From Hepsetus odoe (taxonomy: Eukaryota > Chordata > Actinopteri > Characiformes > Hepsetidae): a stretch of DNA of 64,000 nt. The notes below the pieces were generated by a model, which did no database searches, was not told the DNA's origin, and worked only from the letters and a program-made list of their open reading frames with translations. The stretch lies in contig CM029372.1 in the NCBI GenBank assembly GCA_017165825.1, positions 25,522,524 to 25,586,523 of the forward strand, in the 5' to 3' direction. Every line of letters starts with the position of its first letter. Positions within the stretch are counted from its first letter, which is position 1. Below, piece after piece: positions 54,787 to 64,000 of this stretch. Made by a program: the position numbers and the translations under genes.

Positions 54787-54830
54787 CACACTTTATTAGG
54801 TACACCTAATCTGCTTCTATATTTAACATA
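54510..54830. mobile_element. foldback transposon fragment plus TA-centred palindrome
   Basis: 54515-54600 has ATCAGTGGTCAG, GGTGCTGTTGGCTGGAT and GTAGACCATTCTCAGCGGTG in the order of the interior of a fish foldback transposon. From 54717 two inverted arms of about 40 bp (54717-54757 and 54785-54825; ATTAGGTGTACTTAATAAAG and its complement with few mismatches) flank a (TA)n core at 54764-54786. Confidence 0.65.
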
Positions 54831-54834
54831 TTTC

Positions 54835-55480
54835 CACAGACTGATGCAAGAGTATGCTAAAGTTTTGCACCAGATTGACCTAAATAGGTGGTAAATCCAA
54901 TCTAAAAGAGCTCCCATATCCAAATCTGATTTATTCCAGCTCAAATTAAGCCCTGTATGTGCACCACAGAAAAAAAAAAGCATTTTAGTCAACATTACAT
55001 CATAAAATACCCCTAAAGCCAAAGAATGGGTCCTAAGCTCCGAATATATAATGAGCTTTAAAGGTAGACTCTTACCCCATGGGAAAGGGGGATATTTGTA
55101 CTTTATTACAATAACTCTTTTAAGTAGAAAAATGAAAATAAAAAGCCTGTAGTCACAACACAAAATGTAACTGCAATAGAATATTGTACAATTATGTTCC
55201 CTAACTAAAAGACTGAAGATGTACCCTTGAGGGTAGAACCCAACCACAGTGACTGTGTTTGTACACTAAAAGGTTTGTTCTCGTTTTTTGACAGTGTAGC
55301 AGAGGGAAAATGAAACGTAAAACATTAATTTCTCATTGAGGCTGTAAAGAAACGTTGACCCTCTTTAATACTAATTCATGTTAGAATCATTAATAAAAAC
55401 TGGAATAGGTAGTTGCACAGGTTTCTCTTAATGTTATATCATCACATGGTGGTGGTGTGCTTTGGATGCCCGATGCTCGA
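54835..55480. other. unique DNA, no feature seen
   Basis: The 161-codon minus-strand frame at 54762-55247 partly runs through the TA repeat. It shows no domain I recognise. Confidence 0.4.
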
Positions 55481-55489
55481 ATAGATGTA

Positions 55490-56950
55490 ATCTTGTTGTG
55501 ATCATGGAAGTCTTGATGAGATCCAGAGGAAGCCGCATTAATCTGAGCAAGAGTCCTGAGAACTGGGCATGGATAGTGAGTTATCAGAAGGGATTAAATG
55601 CCCCCAAAGAACAGCAGATAACATTCACTGAGCTGAAGATTTGACAGGATCACATCATTCGGTCTGGACGAGGCAAACCAAAGACCCCTACAGAGATGAC
55701 CGAAGGCAATAACTGAGCCATTGAGTAGCTGAAGACAGGTAGCTCTGTAGGCTTCGAGTAAAATCTCATGAGGTAAAGTTAATCCAAAGTGATGGTGCCT
55801 TATGACAAAAGTAAAAATGATTAGATGTGGAGAAGATAAGAAGGTATGATGGCATAGCATAGTCAAGTTAACCCAGAGGGGAAGTGGAAGTAGACCACTT
55901 AGAAAAAGGACTATTAGTCTATCAGGATACTGAGAAGTCCAAAGAGTTGGAGGGGTCTCCAAGAATCTCTGGAGCAAGGACAGACTGGGTTACCATGGGA
56001 ATGAAGGGGTAAAGCATTAGCACTGGGTGTAAGGGCTGACATCACTTTCTTTTATATCTGTCTACCCCTGAATGCTTTCCAGAAGAGAATTTCAGCCAGA
56101 ATGTCAAAGTACACTCAAAGTCAAAAGGGAGATGAATGATGAAAGGATGCCAGAAATCAGAAGGAGGAGGGAGGACGGTTAAACCTATAGAACATACTGG
56201 CCTTTGTGAACCCTGTGCATGACCTGCCAGAAATGACAAGAATGATGGTAGCAAAGCAGAACAGGAATCAAAAAATGGGCACAAGCTTGTTGACAGAGGG
56301 TGCAGTGGAGCCCTGAGAAGCAAGGAGGTCAATCACGTGTCCATTTAGACAAGGACACCTATAGGTTTTACCAAGTTGACTGAGAAAGAAAGGTAAAGAG
56401 CAGAGAGAGGGCAATGTCAGCCTTTGTAGCAGCAGACAGGAGGTTGCAGCATTGGAGAGTAGAACATGGACCCTGGGGGAGAAGCCAAAGCAGAAATCAT
56501 GATGAATTTGACATTTCAGGCCAGAACAGCAGAGGTGAATTGAAGAAGAGGATGGAGGTGGGAGGGATAGGTTGGAAAAGAATTAAATATGAAGCTTGTG
56601 GCAGGAGAACTGGACATAGTGTGGGTGGATTCAAAAGACCTGGAGTGGGATGCAATGATGGGGGAAGAGGCGAGGATGATTAGAAGGTTTAGGATGAATA
56701 GACATGGGTTTAGGATCAATAAGTGAGGGAATGAGATGTGGAAGGAAGGGGGTAGTATAAAGACAGCGATGAAGAAGGTTTAATAGTGAAGAAGATTTGA
56801 GGAGGAGGGAAAATGGTGGGAAGATGAGGGGATTCTCTTGAAAGAGAGAGACTTGAGAAAGTCATGAGAAAAGAGCAGAAGCCCAATGAAGAATCAATGG
56901 CTTGATTGCAACAAAAGTAAAGACAAAGCGCTCTATTTTGCTGCAGCCTA
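55490..56950. other. purine-skewed stretch, origin unknown
   Basis: The plus strand carries a clear A+G excess for about 1.4 kb, strongest at 56400-56870, without being a simple repeat. The short frames contain no recognised motif. It may be a heavily decayed retroelement read on the plus strand, since the sense strands of the RTE copies here are similarly purine-rich. I cannot show this. Confidence 0.3.
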
Positions 56951-56959
56951 CTTAGGCCA

Positions 56960-57255
56960 ATCACTGCTGTTTGTTGCAGGAAGGGTTTAAGGAAAATATC
57001 CATTCATTTTCTAACATATCAAAACATTAAGGGTTGTTAAACTGGGAAATTTGAGTAGCACTCTTTTTGATGTTATTTACTGTTTATGGGGGCAATGTTT
57101 TGTTAGAAATATGGGGCAAACCCTCAAAAGGTTGCAATGTTTGAAGGAAAGCTTCTAAAAATGTCTAACCAACATAACTGCCTCTGTTGCAATAAGATAG
57201 CAGATTAACAACATGATACAAACATCAAGACTGGCAAAGACTAAAGGCATGTTTA
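56960..57255. other. unique DNA, no feature seen
   Basis: No repeat or exon recognised. Confidence 0.4.
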
Positions 57256-57261
57256 ATTAAC

Positions 57262-57420
57262 ATCCGGTAGCACAGACCTGCGATGGGCGGGCAATCTCTC
57301 CAGGGTGTATTTTCACGATTTGTGCTGTGAGTGCTGGGACAAGCTCCAGCCTCTCCAGCATCGCTGGATAGGATAAGCAGTTGAGATTCTAATTTATGAG
57401 TGACTGATTAAATGAATAAC
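57262..57420 (+). mobile_element. L2-tail SINE 3' fragment
   Basis: GACCTGCGATGGGCGGGCAA, then GGGACAAGCTCCAGCCTCTC and GGATAAGCAGTTGAGA with GAGTGACTGATTAAATGAAT, the 3' tail of the L2-tail group. The head is absent. Confidence 0.7.
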
Positions 57421-57424
57421 CACA

Positions 57425-59290
57425 GACATGTATCATAATTGTCTTCATGTTTGTGCATGTTTCCAAATAAACAGTATATGGAAGAAAGAGCCATTGACAT
57501 TTTCAGTTTTGATAAATGTATAGAAAGCTGAAGGCTCTAAGGTTAAGCTCATGTGCAGCCATTGAGGCGAAAGATTAAAGAATTCATGAATTCATTCAAA
57601 TTGATTGGTTTAGATTTCAGGATAGACTACAGGTAAGTTCAAGATCCAGTTCCCTGTTGCTGGAAAAGCACTATCAAAGGTTTCTAGGAAACTTACACTG
57701 GGTCCTCTGTGACATCCTGTTGGGGATAACCTGAATCATTCGAAAACTCATTATAACACTCGTTAGCATTTGATTCTATATTTAGTATTCAAAAGTGACA
57801 TCTTTTTTCAAGCCAAAAATTTGTAGCCTAAAGTTATGAAACATTTCATCAGCAAAGGCGAAAACCACGAGCTCAGATCCTCTCACATGTTTGTTGTGAC
57901 AAGTTCTGGCAGTGGATGAGGCTTCTGCTGTTTCCATAGTGGCGCTCCTCATCCTCCGAGAAGCCTGTTAGTTGGCTCCAATACTGAATAGTCCCTCACT
58001 CCAATCTCCAGCTATGACTGAGCTCAGCTTGACCTCCATTTCACCCTGCTGCTTTTCATGATAAAAAAAAAAACAAAAACAGCAAACTAGCCCAATTACG
58101 TAACTAAAATGAACTTGGACTGAAAACGTTATTTGGGTCAGTCCTAGCATTTCTTCAACATCCCTCTTTTTGGCACCTTTGTAACGAGTGTAGCACCACT
58201 GCCAGGTTAGGGGTTTAGATATTGCACTGAGCTTATAATCTTCAGTGATTTTAATTTTCACAAAATACCAACATCTGCCTCGAGCTTCCTCATTCATATG
58301 GATTTTATACTACCAGCACTCTCACTCTTGTTCACCCAGTGCACAAAATGAACAAAACACAAATTCTAGGGTCACAATAAGACTAGTATGTTTTCATTAT
58401 GCAGACCAAAAGATATGTCTGTGAGGCAAAAGGGAGGGCACTGGAGAGGGCAAGGCTCTCTAACATCCCTCTGCAGAGGAACAATGCATATTGAAGGACA
58501 AAATGAGTGAGAAAGATGAGGTATCGGAGCAGGACCTGGAGAGGATGTACCAATACAGCAAGCTGAAGCCAGACAAGTCCAAGACCTGAACCTGCAGTGG
58601 AGAGGTCAGTGTCAGGGAAAGGTCTTGGCTGTAGATGGGAGAAAGTTATGTTGCCGTCAGTGTTGACTATTTCCTGATGCAGAGACACAGTCTGCAAAGC
58701 ACTGACTGACATGGCACCCTTGGAAGGAAAGAAAAGCACTGAGAAACAATGAATAAAAATTGCTTCATCCAATTTCCCACATAAAATGAATAGTGCATTA
58801 GTTAATTAAGGAGCCGTGCTGAAACATTCAGTGGAGAATAGAGGGAAGAGAGAGAAACAAGTGTAGATGCTGATAAATCCATAGAAAGAGATGGAAAAAA
58901 GGAACTAAATTGCCTATATGTAATGTAGTGTTCAGAGATAACCTGTTTATTTCTTTAATAGCTGAGTAGTGAAGCATGTTAGATGTCTAACATCACTGTA
59001 TAATTGCTAAGATTCAACTCTGTTATAGCTCTGAGCAGAAGATAAAAGTGCTGAAACTTTCATTGTGCATTTCTTTTGGTGGGCATTAATCTAATAGGCC
59101 ACTGTGCAGTAAAAAAAAATGCTATCACTGTAAGACTGCTTACACTCTGCAGAGCCAGGTTTTCAAATGTTAATCGAATTTTGACTGGAGTGTGGCAATT
59201 TCACAGGGAGTTAGGGTCCATCTTTGTGATCTTTCTGTTTTTCATTTGGCCACTGGGCAGTGTGACAACTCCTTCTTTCAGCTGCTGCCG
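57425..59290. other. unique DNA, no feature seen
   Basis: 1.9 kb without a recognised repeat. The 129-codon minus-strand frame (58383-58772) and the 109-codon frame (57968-58297) have no known domain; I leave them uncalled. Confidence 0.4.
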
Positions 59291-59292
59291 TT

Positions 59293-59720
59293 TAGAGGTC
59301 AGCACAACAGATCATCAGTTTCCATTGCTTCCTGTCCTCTACGTCTTCATCCTTCAATCTGACCACCTGCATGTCCTCTCTCACCACAACCATTAACCTC
59401 CTCTTTGGTCTTCCTCTTTTCTTCATGCCAGGCAGCTCCATCTTCAACATCCTCCTCCCAATATAACCCTCGTCTCTCCTCTGGACATGTCCAAACCAAC
59501 GCAACATTCCTTCTCTAACTTTGTCTGACCTGTCCTTATATATTCATTTCTCATCCTGTCCATCTCCGTCACTCCTAACACCTCCAGCTCTGCTGCCTGT
59601 CTTTTCATCAGTACCACCGTCTCCAACATGTATAACATAGCTGGTCTCACTACCATCCTTTACCTCTGGCTGATACCCGTCTGACACAAATCACTCCAGT
59701 CACTCTTCTCCACCCATTCC
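59293..59720 (-). pseudogene. RTE-type LINE C-terminal fragment
   Basis: Minus-strand coding end of the RTE family seen at 11.7 kb. One frame holds MVVRPAMLYMLETVVLMKRQ and AAELEVLGVTEMDRMRNEYI. After a frameshift the other holds LRWFGHVQRRDEGYIGRRML, then KMELPGMKKRGRPKRR and VEDRKQWKLMICC. This is the best-preserved C-terminal signature (GHVQRRD...GRPKRR) of this family in the window. The endonuclease and RT active site are absent. Confidence 0.85.
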
Positions 59721-59724
59721 TAAT

Positions 59725-60305
59725 GGTAATTTAAAGTTATTTTTCAATTGATTTGAAGACCAGCTGATTAAAATTTTAATATACTTTTGATACCCAAGGA
59801 AACATGATCAGATCAGTTTTGCAGAAATCTATGAAACTCAATATAAAAAAAAATCATTTTTAATCTTACACGGGGCAATCTTTAAATATGCATAATTTAA
59901 AAGCCAAGTACACCTGGTTTAACATTTTGCATGGCTGAAGAATTTGGTGTCGAAATAACCTTGAAGTGAGATTCTGTGCCAAAACCTACTAGAAGCAAAT
60001 ATGAAATGAAGGTAAAAATGCACCCTTAACTGAATGAATGCTGGACCAAGCAGAACTTACACTGGCCTCGTGTGAGGGTGCTGTCCAGGATGGGGACAGT
60101 TTCCACACAAACCAGCAGAGGGCAGCACAATCCCCCTCCAGGTAGGAGCCACAGCTGACAGCAATCAGCAAGAGCACTATAAAGACACAGGACTCAACCA
60201 CTTGAACAAATCTTTAAACTCTTCATATTTCCCTGCTTTTTTTTTTGTTGTTGTTGAACAAATCAATTAGTTTTAATCAACTGGCCAGATGCTCTTCCTG
60301 GCATT
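59725..60305. other. unique DNA, no feature seen
   Basis: No repeat or exon recognised. Confidence 0.4.
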
Positions 60306-60314
60306 TTGAGTTCT

Positions 60315-60860
60315 GGTTTTAGTTTTCCACTACGTCACACTCACCATTTCTGATTCTCTCAGTGCTGCGTTCACTCCAGTACTTGAGTCCAGACCAATAT
60401 ATGGGTGCTCTTATACTGTTCACCACCATTACCGTTACACCCCCACCAGCCTGAAATGCATTATAGTGCAAACATGATTCCTCTGATTCTGACCAGGTGA
60501 CCTTCATCCATTGCTCCATTGTCCAGTTCTGATGTTCTTGTGCTCATAGTAGGTATGATGAATGGTCTGCAACTCCACAGACCCATCTGCAGCAATTTGT
60601 GATGCATTCTGACACCTTTATTTCAAAGCCAGGATTAACTTTACCAGAGGTTTGTGCTACAGTAGCTGTGATATGGACTGAAGCCATATGTTAGGTCTAA
60701 ATGCCTGAGCCTTGGGTCCCCATTTTTTAGGTCTAAATACCTGAGAACTGGTTCACCTGTTCTCCTTAACTGGACCACTTTTGCGAGGTACTGCATGCTG
60801 AAGACACCCCACATGACCTGTAGTTTGGAGATGTTTTGTACAGTCATCAAGCCATCACAA
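60315..60860 (-). pseudogene. Tc1-like transposase remnant (copy 3)
   Basis: On the minus strand, degraded parts of a Tc1-like transposase are readable. The region complementary to 60590-60660 gives ATVAQTSGKVNPGFEIKVSE, corresponding to the end of the paired-like DNA-binding domain. It is followed by EHQNWTMEQWMKVTWSE (complement of about 60480-60535), matching the NWT..QWKxVxWSDES block that contains the first catalytic aspartate. Here that position reads SESEE, so the DES is lost. A 31-bp phrase, TTTAGGTCTAAATGCCTGAG-like, is duplicated at 60690 and 60728. No terminal repeats were found. It is a dead fragment. Confidence 0.7.
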
Positions 60861-60864
60861 TTAA

Positions 60865-61975
60865 TTTTCTGAATCAGAAAAAGTCATAATGTACATTTTC
60901 CATTCTCTACTTATATAGAGAGACTTTTTTTTTTATTGCTGTGGCTTTAGGACCTATTTTTGTAAATATACCTCATGCAAAAAGTAGACTGAAATGTCAG
61001 CTTCATTCTGAGTGGGCGGGGCTAAACTGCTGTAAGTTGAGTAGGCAGATATTGGGAAATGTGTTTATTTTAATGACATTTCAGTTTAAGCCAATAAAGA
61101 TTCAGCTTAATAATGTCTAGCAGTGGGCTGTATGAACCTGGGAGTTTTAAAAAACATTGTAAATTCTAATATTTCAAAATATTTTTTTGAAACAAAGAGT
61201 GTCATCCAAAAAAGAAAGCTGAGAAATAGAGTTCATCCCTATGTAAAGGTTGCCCAGGGTCCTCTGTTTGCCCACTGAAAAGCTACTACTTCTAAAAGCA
61301 ATTGCTTTGCAAACAAGTGTCTCCAATAATTTGTCAGCACAAGAGTGTTTCGAGAGTAGCTACTGCTTGTAGTGATTGCACTCGTTCATCAAATGAAACA
61401 AAGGCAAGGATTTAGAGAACAAGCACTTTACATTGCAAATCCTTCCATCTCAATTAGCACCCAGCTACAAATGCTACTGGAAAGAGTGCCAAAGGAACAG
61501 AAGACATGGAACAGGTACTAACAGAGGACTGGACTTCAGGGCCAACTACGAAAAGCCACTTAAACCTAATGAGGCAAGGCGGCACCTAAGTGTTGTGGTA
61601 TTTTAGCTTTGGAATATAATAACCACTTAAGTGAAAGAGAACCATTAGAATATTCACCCTACTCCTCATTGCTTTTTCTGTTTAATGGAAGCTATTTATT
61701 ACCAAAAAAATATTGAAATGTTTCAACAGCATCCTGGCCCTGATGTGTAGGCAACAGGTAACAAGCATGACTCACTGGCTTTTTCTTTTCTGTTGCACGA
61801 AATGGATCAATAATGGCAGTTTTTCAGTTCTGAAGTAGAATATTGATGGAGATTTTTAATGTCTCCAAGGTGGACTAGATAACAGTTCCAGCAAACATAA
61901 TTACATTAATATATATATATATATTTTTACATTTTTAGGTCCTGTAATTAACTTATATTTTGCAAAAGATTCCCC
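60865..61975. other. unique DNA, no feature seen
   Basis: No repeat beyond a short (TA)n at 61909-61924. No exon recognised. Confidence 0.4.
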
Positions 61976-61984
61976 AGTGCTGTA

Positions 61985-62223
61985 ATAAGCACTTGCTGCT
62001 ATTTGGACATGTCCAGAGGAGAGACAAGGATTATATTGGAAGGAGGATGTTGAAGATGGAGCTTCCAGGAAAGAAGAAAAGAGGAAGACTAAAGAGGAGG
62101 TTTATGGATGTGATGAGAGAGGACATGCAGGCAGCTGGTTTGAAGGAAGATGCAGAGCATGGAGACGGTCGATCCGCTGTGGCGACACCTAAACAGGAGA
62201 AGCCAAAAGAAGAGGTATGAGCC
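61985..62223 (+). pseudogene. RTE-type LINE C-terminal end
   Basis: A plus-strand open frame reads LLFGHVQRRDKDYIGRRML, KMELPGKKKRGRLKRRFMD and VMREDMQAAGLKEDAE. It then runs to the family end (AVATPKQEKPKEEV, stop at 62218-62220). It keeps the C-terminal signature almost intact and shows where the element ends. It directly abuts the reversed Tc1 transposase. Confidence 0.85.
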
Positions 62224-62789
62224 ACTTTCTATTGAGATTCGGCTCATAAACAGATGTCTTGGCATTTTTCTTTCGAGCTAGTTGGTTTCATTGTTTCATC
62301 AATGATAGCAAGCAGTCCTGGCCCGGATGCCACAAACCAGCCCTGAACCATGATACTACCACCACCATGTTTCAGAGAAGAAATTAAGTTTCTGCTAAAC
62401 AGCAGCAGAGTTTTGTTTGGAGGGCAGTGGCTTTCTCCTTGCAACCCTGAAGACATTCTCTTTAGCACTGACAAGACTGAAACCATTTACAATGTGCAAA
62501 CACAGAGTGTATGTAGCAGAGTAAATTGAAATACAAATTAAAGGGCCCGTGGTCAGCTACTCCAGGGAAGGGTAATGGTGGTCCTAAATTCCTTCCATTT
62601 GTAAACCATCTGTGGATTGATTGAGTCCAAGTTCTTTAGAAATGCTTTAGTAATTTTTTACAGCCTGTGGAGCATCGGCAACTATTTTTTTTACCTTTTT
62701 TTCTTCTTCAGAAGTCTTCTTTGTTTGTGCCTTGAGAGACGTCCACAAATGTGTTGTGAAGATCAGACTCTGATAGATCTAAAAGATAG

Positions 62790-63776
62790 TTCTCGGATGA
62801 CACCGCTATTGTTGGTCATGTGTCGGAGGGGAATGTGCAGGAATACAGGGGGGTCATCAGTGACTTCGTCAGCTGGTGCGAACAAAACCATCTGCGTATC
62901 AATGCCACCAAGATGAAGGAGCTGGTGATTGACTTCCGCAAGATGTCACCCCCCATTACAGCAGTGAACATCCAGGGCTTGTGCATTGAAACAGTGGAGG
63001 AGTACAAATACCTGGGTGTCCATATAATAATGAACTGGACTGGTCCACAAACACTAAAGCTCTGTACAAAAAGGGCCTCAGTCGTCTTCACCTGCTAAGG
63101 CGGCTGAGGTCCTTTGGGGTGAACAGGAATCTTCTGAGGTCCTTCGATGACACCGTGGTAGCCTCTGCTGTTTTTAATTCTGTGGTCTGCTGGTGTGGTA
63201 GGATCGCGGAGAGGGACAGAGGGAAACTAAATAAACTGGTCAAGAGGGCCAGCTCTGTCCTGGACTGTCCGCTGAAATCCATCGAGCAGGTAGGGGAGGA
63301 GAGGATGTTCTCCAAGCTAACATCCATCATGGACAACACCTCCCACCCCCTGCAGGAGACTGTAGGAGCACCGAGCAGCTCGTTCAGCAGCAGACTCTTA
63401 CACCCGCAGTGTAAGAAGGAGCTACCGCAGGTCACTCTTACCTGCAGCTGTCAGACTCCACAACTCAACCTAGCATTACTTATTTATTATTACTCATGTA
63501 CTATTGTTACAAATTATTATTATTAGTACATTTGTGTTTACATTTACATTTATTTATTTATAATTTATTTATTTATAATTTGCCCTGTAAATATGTATAT
63601 GTATATATAGCTCTGTATATGGATATGTATATGGATATCTCTGCTTGTGTTTTTATATATTCTTTCTTTCTTTCTGGTTAAAGAGCCCTGCAACAGCCGA
63701 ATTTCTCATTTGTGGGATAATAAAGGATTATTCTATTCTATTCTATTCTATTCTATTCTATTCTATTCTATTCTAT
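62790..63776 (+). pseudogene. L2-type LINE 3' end nested in a Tc1 element
   Basis: The 5' truncation falls right at the RT active site: the first codons read SDDTAIVGHVSEGN, the remains of the (F/Y)ADDTA block. It continues WCEQNHLRINATKMKELVID, VEEYKYLGVHI, then after frameshifts LRRLRSFGVNRNLL and CGRIAERDRGKLNKLVKRAS, with TSIMDNTSHPLQ near the end. These are the typical C-terminal blocks of the L2/CR1 group. A T/A-rich 3' untranslated region follows, ending GGGATAATAAAGGATTATTCT and an (ATTCT)n tail at 63729-63776. It lacks most of the ORF and inserted after the Tc1 copy was in place. Confidence 0.85.
63729..63776. repeat. (ATTCT)n tail of the L2-type LINE
   Basis: About nine ATTCT pentamers directly after the GATAATAAAGG end of the LINE, consistent with a 3' tail generated or expanded at insertion. 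Confidence 0.95.
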
Positions 63777-63898
63777 CCCAGTTCTTCAGATAAACCCTGC
63801 CACTCCCTGATTGTCATCCCAATTGACTGCCAGTTTGAGGAAAACAAAATTTTACTCATAGATCTGCAATATTGCTTCATTCTCCTCAATAACTTTGT

Positions 63899-64000
63899 GC
63901 AGTGGTGGTCTAGTGTTTAGGGACTAGGCCCCAGGATCGGAAGATCGTGGGTTTGCATCCTGAAAGTGAAAGTGATTATTCTTGTCATTGTGAAACACAG
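63899..64000. mobile_element. SINE-A head joined to a reversed SINE-A 3' end
   Basis: A forward head (GCAGTGGTGGTCTAGTGTTT, to a B-box-like GGGTTTGCATCC at 63951-63962) runs straight into a reversed 3' end (GAAAGTGAAAGTGATTATTC from 63963). It continues past the window edge. Confidence 0.8.

Larger units (their letters stand above)
62240..63895 (-). pseudogene. Tc1-like transposase (copy 4), split by an L2-type LINE
   Basis: Minus strand. The N-terminal helix-turn-helix region lies at about 62570-62700 and reads ISKELGLNQSTDGLQ after a stop, matching the GYKxISKxLGLxxxT pattern of Tc1 transposases. The DDE region lies at 62240-62480 and reads SSLKHGGGSIMVQGWFVASG then PGLLAIIDETM, matching KHGGGSVMVWGCFAASGPG. 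Between them part of the protein is deleted. The 5' leader is cut in two: 62693-62789 and 63777-63895 belong together (CAAATGTGTTGTGAAGATCA ... AGTTCTTCAGATAA ... CTGATTGTCATCCCAATTGA) but are separated by the LINE at 62790-63776. Confidence 0.78.

Noticed and set aside
54762..55247. 161-codon minus-strand open frame
   Set aside because: Its C-terminus is TA-repeat encoded and the rest shows no domain; consistent with chance in AT-rich DNA.
58383..58772. 129-codon minus-strand frame with hydrophobic segments
   Set aside because: No recognised family, no promoter or splice context, and length is not exceptional for 64 kb of eukaryotic DNA.

Overview
The window looks like teleost fish nuclear DNA, intergenic or deep intronic. 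It is AT-rich with dense dinucleotide microsatellites. Nearly every protein-like signal is a decayed copy of a transposable element class typical of fish genomes: tRNA-derived SINEs, Rex3-like and other RTE LINEs, L2/CR1-type LINEs, Tc1-like DNA transposons, MITEs, foldback elements and LTRs. I found no intact host protein-coding gene, rRNA, true tRNA gene or CRISPR array. Family names come from recognised motifs, not from a database search.

Two SINE families dominate. 'SINE-A' has a tRNA-like head (GGCAGTGGTGGCCTAGTGG, then GGTTCGAATCC) and a 3' end in GTGAAAGTGAAAGTGA orientation-reversed form; it is present in about 25 whole or partial copies. 'SINE-B' has a different tRNA-like head (GGTGGTCTAGTGG) and a 3' tail containing GAGCGTCTGCTAAATGC. 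A third, HE1/L2-tail type is less common.

Layout. 0.6-1.6 kb: antisense L2-type reverse transcriptase remnant with a readable YADD motif, cut by a SINE. 3.2-3.6 kb: palindromic Tc1 deletion derivative. 3.8-11 kb: SINEs, an LTR fragment at 9.7 kb and unique DNA. 11.7-13.85 kb: antisense RTE LINE remnant. 15.2-18.08 kb: a SINE-B carrying a GGGTA array, then a Rex3-like LINE with 11-bp target-site duplications, a complete-looking 5' end and internal deletions. 18-30 kb: mostly unique DNA with a 69-bp minisatellite (22.4 kb), Tc1, foldback and RTE fragments. 31.8-33.1 kb: two abutting Tc1 remnants. 33.1-36.2 kb: mostly unique DNA plus a degenerate tandem repeat. 36-46 kb: SINE-dense, with an inverted duplication (40.0/43.0 kb) and a 454-bp solo LTR inserted in a SINE-B (44.7 kb). 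46-54 kb: a 38-bp minisatellite, a microsatellite cluster (49.3-50.3 kb), a 39-bp perfect palindrome and an unrecognised MITE. 54-64 kb: foldback, RTE and Tc1 remnants, ending with an L2-type LINE 3' end nested inside a Tc1 transposase.

Most interesting signals: (1) the first 75 nt of the Rex3-like LINE can be folded by eye into an HDV-like ribozyme topology; (2) two diverged LTR sequences, 35 kb apart, share a 16-bp stem around the TATA box with three compensatory base-pair differences; (3) the solo LTR carries three tandem copies of a CTCF-core-like motif.
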